In this document: piece after piece, positions 1 through 11,559 of the stretch
How positions within the stretch are numbered: the stretch's first letter is position 1
Layout of the letters: every line of letters starts with the position of its first letter
NCBI GenBank assembly: GCA_028551475.1
Contig: CM052354.1
Location: 3,579,391 to 3,643,390, forward strand
Length of the DNA: 64,000 nt
Direction: 5' to 3'
Origin: Casuarina equisetifolia
Lineage: Eukaryota; Streptophyta; Magnoliopsida; Fagales; Casuarinaceae
Program-made: the position numbers and the translations under genes
Notes under the pieces: model-generated
Seen by the model: the letters and a program-made list of their open reading frames with translations, nothing else
Databases searched by the model: none
What the model was told of the DNA's origin: nothing

Positions 1-1208
1 AGGCACCCAAGATTACATATTTATAATCTTAAAGCCCTTTTTCCTGTATCGTCATAAATTTTATCGGAATGAATCTCTGTAAAACATGTAGCATTGGCAT
101 TCCTTATCATACGTTGATTGAATGAGCTTTCGTATGTCTCTTCAAACGGCATTCTGTGCCACTCTGTTAACTTATTTGAACAGTCTTCTATCAAGACCTT
201 ATCCTATTGTTTCTGTCAAATTTCTTCATGTAATCCTTTCTAAGCCGTTCTCATCAACATCTTTCAACGGTAACTTATTTCAAGCGTGGAGGGCCTCATT
301 TTGTCTTCCAGCCAGCCTAACATACAAACAAGTCGGGGCACTGAATTTTCCGTTTCCCTTCTGCGCGGAGGAACTTTCTCCTGCCGTTCACCTTTCCCTC
401 ATGCAATTCGCTGTCGCTTTCGTCAAATTCATTTTTCAACATTGCTCTAATCTCGTACATTACTAGAAAATTAGTTGCTCTGGTAAGTCATTCGCGGGGC
501 CATCATCTTTATGTTGATAAAGGTCCTCAAAGCAGATGAGTCTAGAATAAGATTTGAACGGCCGTGGAATCGTTTCTCCAATTAAATAACTTATTACGAC
601 TTATTAAGAATAACGTTAACTAAGAGTTATGAACATCAAGGGTCATAGATCTAAAGAAGATTTCAAGAACCAAATTAACACAAAACTTGTAAAAGTGGTG
701 TTAAGATAGATTGGACTGATTATAGAAATTAATTATAAAATATTAAATGAATAACTTCTTGTCAACTCAAGTTTTTTAACTAATCAAATTGGATTATTTA
801 TAGAACTCTTTCTTTTTTTTTAGTTCATATTGTCTTCATCAGCTACGAAAAACAAAATTGTTAACTCTTTTAGGCTTAAGATATATTAATCTACTTACTT
901 TCAATTCCGTATATACAATAATTACTTTTTCTTGTTTTATAAACCAATCAAGGCATATTCTCTGTCTCTGTCTCTCTCTCTCTCTCTCTCTATTTTGTTA
1001 TTTTATTTTATTTTTATTGTTACCTTATATTCGTTATATCACGAAACTCAAATTGATGCTTTTTTTTAAAAAAAATTAACCATTATGTACTTTACTAGCA
1101 TATTTAACGCTATTTTTTTAATATCACAAAAAGGTAGGTATGAAATTGAAGATGATATGAGGAATTTTACGGATAGGAATTATTTGAAACCTATAAAAAC
1201 AGCGAGAA
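1..1208. other. no gene recognised
   Basis: I see no conserved domain, splice structure or transposon terminus here. An open frame of 114 codons at 122-466 on the plus strand has no recognisable motif and low-complexity hydrophobic composition, so I do not call it a gene. The stretch from about 600 to 1208 is AT-rich. Confidence 0.5.
961..991. repeat. (TC)n microsatellite
   Basis: A run of TC dinucleotides, interrupted by two early TG steps, lies in AT-rich non-coding DNA. It is a simple sequence repeat with no visible function. Confidence 0.9.
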
Positions 1209-1704
1209 GGAATCTTTAAGGAAGAGAAACTTATGTGAGTTCCCAAGTTTTCTAAGAAACCAAGATTGGTTGGATGATTTGGATCTTTCATGGAATGAAA
1301 TTCATGGGCAAGTTTCAAAGTGGATGTGGGATGCAACTAAAGATACTTTATGAATTTTAGATTTGAGTTTCAACTTTTTAGTAGGATTTAATGACTTTCT
1401 AGTTTTTTCCACTTCATCTATATTAGAAATTCTAAGATTTGATTCTAATGAGCTTCAAGGGCCACTTCCAATTCCACCTCTTTGTATCACTTGGTACTTA
1501 ATCACAAAAAAACAAACTGACTAGAGACATCCAACATTGGGAATTGCAATCTAAGTTCAATCATTACTCTTGATTTGTCAAGCAATAACTCTAGTGGCTT
1601 GCTTCCTCAATGTTTATGCAGCTTGAATAGAATTCCATCTTGCTAAATTTACACAAAAATAACTTTCATGGAAGTATTCTTTCATGTAACTATATGGAAT
1701 AGCT

Positions 1705-2187
1705 TACTGGATGTACAATACAACCTTTGCCAACAAGGAGAAGAATAACAAGAACATTTATTTTTTAAATGCAAGTTCTCAAATTATATATACAAGGCTT
1801 TGTTAGATATGAATGACTTAACTAAAAAAATTAAACATTGGAGAGCTAAAATATGTTGGATGATCAAGGATTTCAAAAGTAAGAGTTTTGTAGCAACCTT
1901 ACTCAATGTATCTTTTAAGGCTATATTGTATCATATTTGAAGGGAAAGAAATAGAAGAAGATTCCATGATAAAAGTTTAGATAGTTCAACCATTATTACT
2001 AAAAACAAGAAGGATTTGAGAGGAAAGATTTCATCTAGTAGGAAAGTAAAGCCTATAAATTGTAATAAGTTCTTGCAAGAGCTTTGAATTTACCAAATGT
2101 AGTATTTGAGCTTAAATGATAATGTTTGTAATTCTTTTATAGTGATATTTAATTCTTGACTTTTCATCAACAAAAAGTATTCTTCAT
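1705..2187 (+). mobile_element. LINE (non-LTR retrotransposon) 3' fragment, zf-RVT domain
   Basis: Translation from about 1711 gives the zinc-binding end of a plant L1-type reverse transcriptase. It shows an NLCQQGEE-type cysteine pair, EHLFFKCKFS, a Trp-containing linker (HWRAKICWMI) and the typical end ILYHI-stop-RERNRRRFHD. Two in-frame stops are present. The piece lies between RLP segments whose LRR order resumes at about 2189, so it is an insertion into that gene. The 5' part of the LINE is absent, as is usual for 5'-truncated insertions. The exact ends and any target duplication are not clear. Confidence 0.75.
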
Positions 2188-2341
2188 TTAGGAAATGTAC
2201 AAATCTAGAAATGATTGATTTTAGCCAAAATCCATTGCAAGGCCCTTTACCAAGATCACTAGCCAATTGTACCTCACTTGAAATTCTTAATCTAGGAGAC
2301 AATCAAGTCAATGATACTTTTCCCAATAATAACATTATAGG

Positions 2342-4118
2342 TGTTGGTTTTTATGGCTTAACAAGAAGGGGGGTTGAATTGTTATATTGGCAATTTATAA
2401 AAACAATTTGAAACAATTTGTTATATTAACAATAACACACAAATAGTTACAATATGACACAATCAGAATTCAAATGATGCTCTTCTTCCAAGTCAACGCA
2501 AAATCTATCACAATTATGTGCTTCAAATATTCTTATAAATTCAAAGACTAGTAATAAGGCAGCAAGTGTTTTAAGAAGATTAAAGCAATAATAAGCAAAG
2601 ATATTCATACCAAATTTACCACGGTGGTTCACCACTCACACCTTGAGTCCTACGTCCACCCTCTTCCTTCTCCTTCAATCAAAACCGATTGAAGTCTCCT
2701 TTACTCAACCAAGTTAGGAAAAAATGTTCTCCTTAACTCAAACAATTCCTCTTCAAGGAATCTCTTTTACAAGATTATACAATATGATCAAAAGATCAAC
2801 AATCAATTACAAATCCCAAATAATATGACAAATAGTGGGATTCTGTAATAAATAGGAGCTAATTTGATGTAGATATAAAAGTTCTAAACTCCTATCATGA
2901 AAACCCTAAATTGAAATAAATTAAGGTTTTGGGTTTCTCTCAATGTTTATGTGCAATAATTGTTTTTTAATGAAATCAGCACATAAATAGAGTTATACAA
3001 GGTTGAATCGATGATATGAACAAACAGATAAGTATTTAATCACAATATCACCGTAGCCTTGAATATTACCGATTGTCACGAAGATTGAAAGATCAAGGAA
3101 TGAGCTCAATAATAGAATCTTTTCTCAATAAGAGCTTTAGAATCTTGTATGTTATCAAACCCTTCTCTATAGAACAACTTCTCTTAAATAGAAAAATTAG
3201 GGCTAGGGTTTCGAGCACATCAAACCTCAATCATGAGCTATAATTGGAACAGTAGATTAACCTTCAAATCTTCCTTCTCTAGCTCAAATCAAACCATTTT
3301 GACATCGGTCTCATTAGAAATCCTCCCATTGAGGATTTGGTCACTAGCGGCACCGTTCTCCTCTTTCCCTCACTCTCTCATATCGGCAGCTTTTCGACAA
3401 TACTCTCCTTAAGGCATTAGGTAGATAAGTGAAGGCAATATGTTAATGAAATGGTGAGTTTCATCACCAGCATTTGGGCTTGCTTAAGTGAGAGCAAGCA
3501 TGATAACGCAATATGTCATGGACCGAGAGCTTAAGAGGCCAATTATAACAGGACTGAGAGCAAGCTTGATAACGCAATGTGTCATGGTCCAAAAGCTAAG
3601 AGGCTGAGTATAACAGGACCGAGAACCCAACATCCAGCCCGAGAACATTAACCAAGCCGAGAACACAATATCTAGCTCGAGACCATTAACCAGGCTGAGA
3701 ACACACTATCCAACCTAAGAACATTATATCAATCCGAGAATGATATAATACATGTCCTTGATAGAACTAAGATTTATTCCAATAAGCAAAACCATATATT
3801 TCAACCTTCATCAAAACATAAGCAAGCATCATTTTTTCTTAACCACAATGTATGTCATATTTAATTTCAATTTAATAGACATTATACTCAAGACATTTTA
3901 AATAATGCAACTTAAATAAATCCTTTCTTAATGTCACTATATAGTAACATTATATTAAGGAATGTAGGAACCCGGTTACTTTATAATATCATTAGTTGAT
4001 ATTATAATTTGTACACCTTTTACTTCTTATAATTTTCTTTTGCACTTATGAAAAACATATTTTATCAAATATCTACATAAATATATTTTGTCACACATAA
4101 AACCCTTATTTTCCAACA
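2342..4118 (-). mobile_element. solo LTR, Sirevirus-like copia family, TSD ATAGG
   Basis: The segment starts TGTTGGTTTTTATGGCTTAA and ends TTATTTTCCAACA, giving TG...CA termini. It is flanked by ATAGG at 2337-2341 and 4119-4123, a 5-bp target duplication. The RLP reading continues across the two copies, which confirms the insertion. Length (1777 bp) and both ends match the LTR of the copia element at 13295-19975. No internal retrotransposon sequence remains, so it is a solo LTR formed by LTR-LTR recombination. It carries diverged short repeats around CCGAGAACA at about 3485-3720, in the same relative place where the relative has a 24-bp minisatellite. Confidence 0.92.
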
Positions 4119-4470
4119 ATAGGTACATTGCTAACACAATTCTTCCAAAAATGGAAGGCCATGCAAACCATCAAAGAAACGAGTTTGAAGTACATCAACA
4201 ATGATAACTATAATTTCTCAATGACATTAATCAACAAAGGCAATGAGATGGTATACGAAAAATCTTAGATTTAATCATAGTTATTGATCTCTCAATCAAT
4301 AAATTTGAAAGAGAAATTTCAAAAAGTCATAGGGCATTTAAAATGATTTATATTGCTCAACCTCTTAAACAACTTACTTACAGGTCATATATCATCTTCC
4401 TTGAGAACTTAACAAAGCTAGAATCACTAGATCTCTCTTGTAACAAGTTGTCCAATGTGAAGAGTTTTCT

Positions 4471-5429
4471 AGTGGGCTAACGAACACCAAGATGCATGAA
4501 TTAGGGGCGACATAGAATTTAAATATAATAAGTAGGGCACTAGTCAAGTACATGTATGTCTATACTACTATGAAGACAATAAGTTTGTTTGATATTTATT
4601 TTTCTTTTGTTTATATATTCTTAATTTCATTTTTTGTTGACATTGATTTTGGATTAAGTTAATATTGTTGCATCCATATTTACCATAATATAGCTCTAAG
4701 TTTGTAAGTTGTTCTATTTCTCCCTAATTATAATTCAAAAGGTCTATTTCCTAAAAGATGCCACAAAAGTAATTGGAGTGTTAGACTAATGAGGCCTAAA
4801 CTTCACCGAGCCAAACGTTAGCACAAGCCCTTCCTCCTTTCCTGAAACTCTCTCCATCATGAAATCATTATCCTGCACGAACAAAGTTTTTCAAAGCTTC
4901 AAAAATAGTTTTCAATCCATCAATAAACTGTTGAAAGTAATGGGGTTTCTATCATACCAACCATCATGTCTAGCTGGTAGAAAGGACAGTTTAGTCAAGT
5001 GTTAGACATGGCACTAGTTAAGTGTTCAACTCTTATTATTAATAGCTTTATTGTGAAATTGCATACCAACTGAAGAGTGTCCTTTTGGCCAAACTATCAT
5101 GGGCATGTTACCCTACATACTTTTTTTAATATAGGAAAAAAGGTGGCGTATAGTTGCTGTTTTAGTTTTCTATGTATTCTATTTTATGTATTTAAGCTTA
5201 AAGCTGTCTTGGTTACTCTTTTGAACATTGAGAACCTGTCTTTTATTGAAGCCTTCTAATTGCTACGACTCATCTATGAAATATAGAACCATTTGGTTCA
5301 TCATTTCATATGTCTCCTTCATAAAACTTTATGCATTCTGCCTTGTTTCTATTCTCTATGTTCAACATAATAGAGTTAAAGTTATAACAATGGCATTTAA
5401 AGCTAGGTTCTAATCATACCTTAAAAATT
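4471..5429. other. no gene recognised between RLP relic and copia gag
   Basis: I find no domain here and no copy of the LTR expected upstream of the copia body that begins at about 5430. Short open frames at 5077-5413 look like chance frames in AT-rich DNA. Confidence 0.5.
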
Positions 5430-6309
5430 TTCTCACCTTTGCAAGGGCCTCATCTCAAACACCCACATCTTCATCCTTTTCTTTTAGTTCTTTTGAAGCC
5501 TAACTCTTTCCTAAATCATAACTTTTGCTACCCCACTTTGATGGTAAAAATTATCATCAATGGTTTACCCTAATGATCTTATACTTTTATATTCAAGGAG
5601 TTTGGGACATAGTAAACAAAGGATTGACTAAAGTTAATGATGAAAATTCACTTTCACCTATTGATTGAGAGAATAATAAGAATCAAGAGAAGGACATGAA
5701 GACCTTGTTTGTTCTCCACCTTGTAATGTCAAACACGATATTTGATAAAGTTGTTCATGCTTCATCAACACATGAGTGTTGGATGTTACTAAAGAATGAG
5801 TTTCTTGGTATACCCAAGGTTCGTCGGGTACATATTTAGTCATTTAAAAGGGATCTTGAACTGCTTAAAAAGAATGGAGATGAATTGGTAATAGATTATT
5901 ATACAAAAGTTAATCATGTTGTTTGTTAAATAAGGGCTCTTGGTGAGGAAATACCAGATAGTAAAGTTGTAGAGAAAATATTAATCAGTCTTATTGCCAG
6001 ATTTGATTCACCACTCACTGCTTTAGAAGAAACCAAAGATTTTAAGACCTTGTGAATATCTGAATTCATGGGATCATTAGAGGCCTTTGAGAAACAAATT
6101 GATAAAGGAAAAGAAAAGTTGTCAATAGAATATGCCTTCAAAACTAGGTTATCATTAAAACCTTAGCCATAAAAGGTATTAAAAAAAATTATGATGAGAA
6201 AAACAAGTTTTCCCTTTGCAAAATATGTAAAAATACCAATCATGCTAAGAAGTTTTGTTGCATTAAGGCAAATCTCAATGCAAAAAATGTTCAAAATTTG
6301 GTCATGTAG
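5430..6309 (+). pseudogene. copia element 1 gag pseudogene
   Basis: The translation has the gag start region (PHFDGKNYHQWFTLM, then GVWDIVNKG), a UBN2/gag core (LELLKKNGDELVIDYYTKV, then PDSKVVEKILISL) and a CCHC knuckle reading CKICKNTNHAKKFC. Several in-frame stops and a frameshift interrupt it. In live elements the product is the particle capsid protein. The start codon is not identifiable. Confidence 0.85.
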
Positions 6310-9300
6310 AGAAAAACTGTTGGTTGAAGGAAGAAAGGCATTTTGTCAATGTTGCAAAAGAAAATGAAATTGAAAATACTCTATTCTATGTGTGTTATTC
6401 CTTTGTTAATAAAAGCTCCAATGTGTGGTTCTTGGATAGTGCTTATAGCAATCATATGTCCTTTGATGATAGGGTATTTAGTAGGCTTGATAGAACCTAT
6501 AAATCCAAGGTTAGGTTGGGAAATGATGAAAAAATTGATGTTTTATGGTTAGGAGAAGTCACGATTGCAATTGCTTATGGGGCTCATATGATTAGAGATG
6601 TGTTGTACATTCATAGTTTGAGTCAAAACCTATTAATGTAGAACAAATGTTGGAGAATGGATATATGTTAGTATTTCAAAACAAGTAGTGCTCCATTCAT
6701 GAAGAAAGCTTTCCTACAAACAAGCTTGTTGTGGTTGATATGGAGAATTCCAAAAATTTCCCAGTCAACTTTGCCTACAAACTTTCTACAACATTCATCA
6801 CTAATTAAAATCAGTCTTGGTTATGGCATAAAAGATATGGACATATATACTTTGGAGCCTTGAAGAACTTGCATGACTTAAGTCTTGTTAAAGGGCTACT
6901 AAATGTGAAGTTATGTGAAGAAATATGTAGGGGATGCCAATCTTGAAAAAGTCATACGCTATTGTTTCCTTTAACAACAATTATAAGATCAAAAGACCTT
7001 TTTAAGTTAGTTCACTCATATGTGTGTGGTCCTATAAGGATACCCTTAAATGAAGGTAGAAGGTTCTTTGTTACATTCATTAACGACTTGTCAAGGATGT
7101 GTTAGGTTTTCTTTCTGAAGGAAAAATCTGAAGTATTGTAGATATTTAAGGAGTTCAAGCTACTAGTAGAGAAATAGTGCAACAATATAATTAAAGTTCT
7201 AAATTAGACTAAGGGGGTGAATATTTTTCTAGTGATTTCAACTTGAAGTCCAAAGAATGGCATTTCTCATCATTTTTCAACACTTAGGACACCACAACAA
7301 AATGGTGTTGTAGAAAGGAAAAATAGGACACTTCAGGAGATGGCTAGAACCATGATGTGTGAATATAATCTTCCTAAACATTTTTGGGAAGAGGCTATAA
7401 GCACGGCTTGTTATATTTCATATAGGGCATTCTAAAGACCAATCTTGAAAAAGACTCATTTTGAGTTATTGTTCGGTAGAAAACCAAATATATCCTACTT
7501 TCATATGTTTAAAAGTAAATGCTTCGTATTGAACCATGGAAAAGGGTCACTTGGAAAGCTTGACTCTAAGAGTAATAAGGCCATATTTCTCGGTTACTCT
7601 CAAAGTAGCAAAACATATAGAGTTTTCAATAAGAGAACTCTAGTTGTTGAAGAATCTATTCATGTACAATTTAAAAATGATTCTGATCTGAACTCTACTG
7701 AATAAGAATTGAATGAAAAGAATGCACCCGTTGAGGGGGAGTTAGACTCAAGAGATTTTTCTTTTCCTAGAGTAAGAAATGAAGTAGATCAACAACATAT
7801 CCTAGGAAATCCTATAAATAGAGTTAGTACAAGGTCTAGATATCACAACACATGTGAACATCAAGCCTTTTTATCTCAAGTAAAGCTAAAGAGAGTAGAT
7901 GAGGCTCTTGAAGATGAAAACTAGTTTCTTGCTATGCAAGATGAACTAAATCATTTTGAAAGAAGCAAAGTTTGGAAGTTGGTTCCAAGACCACAAAACC
8001 ATTCGGTAATAGGGACAAAATGGGTGTTTCAAAATAAATTAGATGAGAATGGGACAATCACCAGAAACAAAGCTAGATTAGTTGCACAAGGATATAGCCA
8101 AGAGGAAGGAATTACTATGATGAGAAATTTGCACCCGTAGCTAGATTAGAAGCCATTCGAATGTTGCTTGCTTTTGGTTGCTACATGAACTTTACACTAT
8201 TTCAAATGGATGTAAAGAGTGCCTTCTTAAATGGTGCTATAAAAGAAGAAGTTTATGTCAAACAACCACCTAGATTTGAAGATCCCACATGCCCAGATCA
8301 TGTATTCAAGCTTTCCAAAGCTTTATATGGTTTGAAACAAGCTCCACAGGCTTGGTATGATAAGTTGAGTACCTTCTAGTCAGTACAAACTTTAGAAAAG
8401 GCAAAGTACATAATACTTTGTTTGTTAAGACACAAAGAAAAGATATTTTGATTGTTTAAATCTATGTTGATGATATTGTGTTTGGTTCCACAAATTTTTC
8501 TGTGTGAACAATTTGCAGGTTCTATAAAACATGAATTTGAAAGGAGTATGATAGGTGAACTAAACTATTCTCTTAGCCTGCAAATTAAACAAACATCTAA
8601 AGGAATTTTCATAAGTCAAACCAAATATACAAAGGAGTTGCTTAAGAAATACAATATGCATGATTCTAAACCAATAAACACTCCCATGAGCACATCTACA
8701 TCTTTGTCACATGATGATGTTGGAGTTAGTGTTGATTCTAAGATGTATAGAGGCATGATTGGTTCCTTACTACATCTAACTGCTTCTCGGCCATACATCA
8801 TATTTAGTGTTTGTTTGTGTGCAAGATTTCAATCTAATCCTAAATAACAACATCTAACAGCTGTCAAAAGAATCTTTCAGCACTTAAAGGATACAGTTAC
8901 ATTAGGAATTTGGTATTCTAGAGACATTATGTTGATTTACATGCATTTAGTGATTTTGACTATGCTGGTTGTAAAGTAGATAGAAAAAGTACAAGTGGTA
9001 CATGTCAATTTCTAGGACACATGCTGGTCTCTTGGCACTCCAAGAAACAAAACAACATTGCTCTTTCTTCCACTGAGGCAGAATACATAGCTGCGGCTAG
9101 TTGTTGTGCTCAGATTCTATGGATGAAACAGCAATTAGAAGACTATAGTATCTTTTTTACTAAGATTCCATTGAAATGTGATAATACTAGTGCTATAAAT
9201 TTAACTAAAAATCTGATATAGCACTCTAAAACAAGCATATAGAAATAAGACATCACTTCATTCGAGATCATGTTAAAAAATCTGATATTTCCATTAAGTT

Positions 9301-9411
9301 TGTTTGGAGTGACCAATAACTTGCTGATATTTTTACAAAACCCTTGGATAATGATACATTCTCCACTCTCCAAAGAGAGCTTGGTATGTGTCTAATTGAA
9401 GACATTGCTTA
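6310..9411 (+). pseudogene. copia element 1 pol pseudogene (PR-IN-RT-RH)
   Basis: The protease site appears as WFLDSAYSNHMS, where the usual DSG(C/A) motif has lost its glycine. A GAG-pre-integrase histidine/cysteine region lies at about 6810-6950 and the integrase core at about 7000-7370, ending [18 protein letters not shown]. Reverse transcriptase runs from about 7930, with MDVKSAFLNG, YGLKQAPQAWYDKL and a YVDD-type site near 8460 broken by frameshift. RNase H at about 9020-9220 shows [15 protein letters not shown]. Stops and frameshifts occur every few hundred bases, so no functional polyprotein can be made. The reading ends at about 9411. Confidence 0.9.
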
Positions 9412-9603
9412 AATTGTGTAAACAATCTTTTTACTCTACCCTGCCTGTATATTTTATATCCAGTTCCTATCTTGAGGGGGAGCACTGCAATCACATTCGG
9501 TACAAAGTCAGATCTCTACTTTCTATCCCTACATGTTACTCATGTACTTCATTTTTATCCATTTTCCTCTACTATCTTTTAGTATGATCTTTTTGATAAT
9601 GTC

Positions 9604-9618
9604 AAAAAGAGGGGGAGA
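9604..9618 (+). other. upstream polypurine tract of copia element 1
   Basis: A purine run, AAAAAGAGGGGGAGA, follows GATAATGTC about 340 bp before the 3' LTR. It duplicates the tract next to the LTR. Sirevirus genomes are known for repeated polypurine tracts in this interval. It would have primed plus-strand DNA synthesis or acted as a spare tract. Confidence 0.7.
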
Positions 9619-9938
9619 GTACATAGTTATAGCACATGTATGTTCCATTTATGACTTTTAGTGCAAAATGTGGGATAAACTAAGATACTTGTGTATGAGA
9701 TACTTCTGTGAAATATTGTATGAACATGAACATGCTTGCTATAATGAATATATTTCTATGAAATATTGTGTGAACATGAAAATGCTTACTATGATGAATA
9801 TTCGTGAACATGTGATGTTAGGTAAAGATGATAATGTATTCATACGTTACTGGATGTATGATTATGTGTTCATTCTGCTCATATGAGTGATGACATATGC
9901 TAGTTGATTGGATTAACTATGAAAATTTTGTCATCATC

Positions 9939-9952
9939 AAAAAGGGAGAGAT
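9939..9952 (+). other. polypurine tract adjoining 3' LTR, copia element 1
   Basis: The purine run AAAAAGGGAGAG lies immediately before the 3' LTR start (TGTTGAAACTC), after a TCATCATC motif. This is the expected plus-strand priming site. Confidence 0.8.
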
Positions 9953-11551
9953 TGTTGAAACTCATGTGTTTATATATTTTGTTGCAAAATTTTTTATTTA
10001 TGAATATATGATTTTGTGCGTATATATTGAATACCAAAGGAAGTAAAAGGTGTGCAAATTATAATATCAATTAATGATATTATAAAGTAATTGGTTTCCT
10101 ACATTCCATTATCAAACATCACATATGGAGTTAAGATGAATTATTTTATGTGTGATTTGATGAATAAAAATATATATATTATATTAGTGCTTATAATAAA
10201 AGAAAGTGATACTTGGTAATTATGTGCTTATAGGTACTTTTGAAGGAAAAAGGTATGCTACTTGTTCAATTTGAATATAAGAGAAAATATATCATTATTG
10301 ACCGATTATTCATTAGACTATATTGTCCCCCTCATTTCAATTGGTTTATAAGCATATTGTTGAGACATGAAATATTTCAACTAGACTACTAAGAAAGGAC
10401 ATTGAATGGTTAGACTGATTATCTATTGAACTATGGTTGGACCAAGTATCTATTGGACTGTTGCTGGATGGACTATCTATCAGATCTTTACTAGACCAAT
10501 TAACTACTGGACCTGTATGAAGCAGGCCCGCAGAGCTCAGCTCGAGCACATTTCACTTAAGTGAAACGCGGCCATTTCACTTTGATAAGAGACTAAGCTC
10601 TTATGTCAAACAGAACGAAGCCCAAGCTATATATCTAATCGAAGCCATCCTCCTCTTTCTCTCTCGACTACCGACTCTCTAACGGGAAGAAGAACGAAGT
10701 GATGGATGTGTCAAAACGGCTCTCTACTGTGAAAATTGTCATCTCTGCAACTGTATCATGTCGCTTCTATCAAGTCTCAATGGTAGAATATCAAACAAGT
10801 TTGAACTGAAACCCTAAAGTGATAAAGATTTGATAATCTGCTATAAAAAGAGCTTCGGGTGAATATTTGGTGCTGGCTGAATGATATATTGCTGATTTAA
10901 TTAAAAGAGATTGAAGCTTTGAATCATTTGCTCTCACTACCATGTTCTTCAATCCTTGGAGAAAGAAAGAATCTTTGGTGATATTCCTTTAAATCCATTA
11001 TCCTGTGAATATAAACTAATAGATTGATCTTTATATGTGCTAGATTACTTCAAAATATTATTTGCACATAAAGATCTTTGTAAATCTGAAACCCTAGCTT
11101 TGTGAAAATTAGGGGTTTCGTGATTAGAGCTTGAATTAATTTTACATATTTTAATTAGCTCTTTGATAAGCTTAATTCCTCACTCATATTATATATTTAA
11201 GGATCAACTTGATGTACTAAGGTTTTATTAACTTAAACCTTGTAACTGAGAATTGAAATAACTCCTTGTTAAGGAGTTATGAAGTGTAGGAGAAGATTTA
11301 TCCTAGCTTGAAGTAAAGTAGACTTCAACTTGGTTTAAGTTGAAGAAGAAAAGGGTGGAAGTAGGTGAAAAGTGCCGAACTACCATGTAATTCTTTGAGT
11401 CTGATAATCTTATTTTTAATTCCTAATTATATGCTCTGATCTTACTGTGTTAACTAAGAACCCTACATGAATAGTTAAAAAAATTATAAATACAGGATAA
11501 AACCTAAATATCTAATTCAACCCCCCTTCGGGATAGCCATAAAACCTTACA
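9953..11551 (+). repeat. 3' LTR of copia element 1 (1599 bp)
   Basis: The LTR starts TGTTGAAACTCATGTG and ends CCATAAAACCTTACA. It matches, in opposite orientation, the solo LTR at 23244-24722, which fixes both ends. Inside are diverged repeats of about 30 bp around 10380-10530 (variants of GGACCAAGTATCTATTGGA) and a perfect 16-bp palindrome, TTTCACTTAAGTGAAA, at 10551-10566 that is conserved in the solo LTR. Flanking target duplication cannot be tested because the 5' LTR is absent. Confidence 0.9.
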
Positions 11552-11559
11552 CAACCCTT

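Larger units (their letters stand above)
1209..4470 (+). pseudogene. LRR receptor-like protein (RLP, Cf-9-like) pseudogene, three separated segments
   Basis: Three segments read as consecutive pieces of a leucine-rich-repeat receptor-like protein of the Cf/RLP type, a plasma-membrane receptor without a kinase. Segment 1 (about 1209-1700) contains DDLDLSWNEIHGQVSKWMW, then LEILRFDSNELQGPLP and ITLDLSSNNSSGLLPQCL. Segment 2 (2189-2336) contains EMIDFSQNPLQGPLPRSL and LEILNLGDNQVNDTFP. Segment 3 (4119-4470) contains the family's TLINKGNEM island motif and then SLENLTKLESLDLS. Order and orientation match the C-terminal half of the family. Stops (for example TGA after WDATKDTL) and frameshifts disable it. 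A LINE fragment separates segments 1 and 2, and a solo LTR separates 2 and 3. I see no N-terminal LRRs or signal peptide upstream, and no clear transmembrane end. Confidence 0.85.
5430..11551 (+). mobile_element. Ty1/copia element 1 (Sirevirus-like), 5' LTR missing
   Basis: In order the element has decayed gag, protease, integrase, reverse transcriptase and RNase H, a non-coding stretch with two polypurine tracts, and a 1599-bp 3' LTR. The order PR-IN-RT-RH is copia type. Phrases such as IGTKWVFQNKLDE and QDELNHFERSKVWKLVP, the long LTR and the repeated polypurine tract fit the Sirevirus lineage. No matching 5' LTR or primer-binding site exists upstream, so the 5' end was lost. The right end abuts a gypsy element truncated at 11552. 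No envelope-like frame is visible between pol and the 3' LTR. Confidence 0.9.

Noticed and set aside
122..466. 114-codon open frame near the left edge
   Set aside because: No recognisable domain, no splice or promoter context, hydrophobic low-complexity composition; likely chance.
9412..9952. Possible envelope-like gene between pol and 3' LTR of copia element 1
   Set aside because: The stretch is only about 540 bp, without a long frame, transmembrane pattern or coiled coil; the short frames look like chance.
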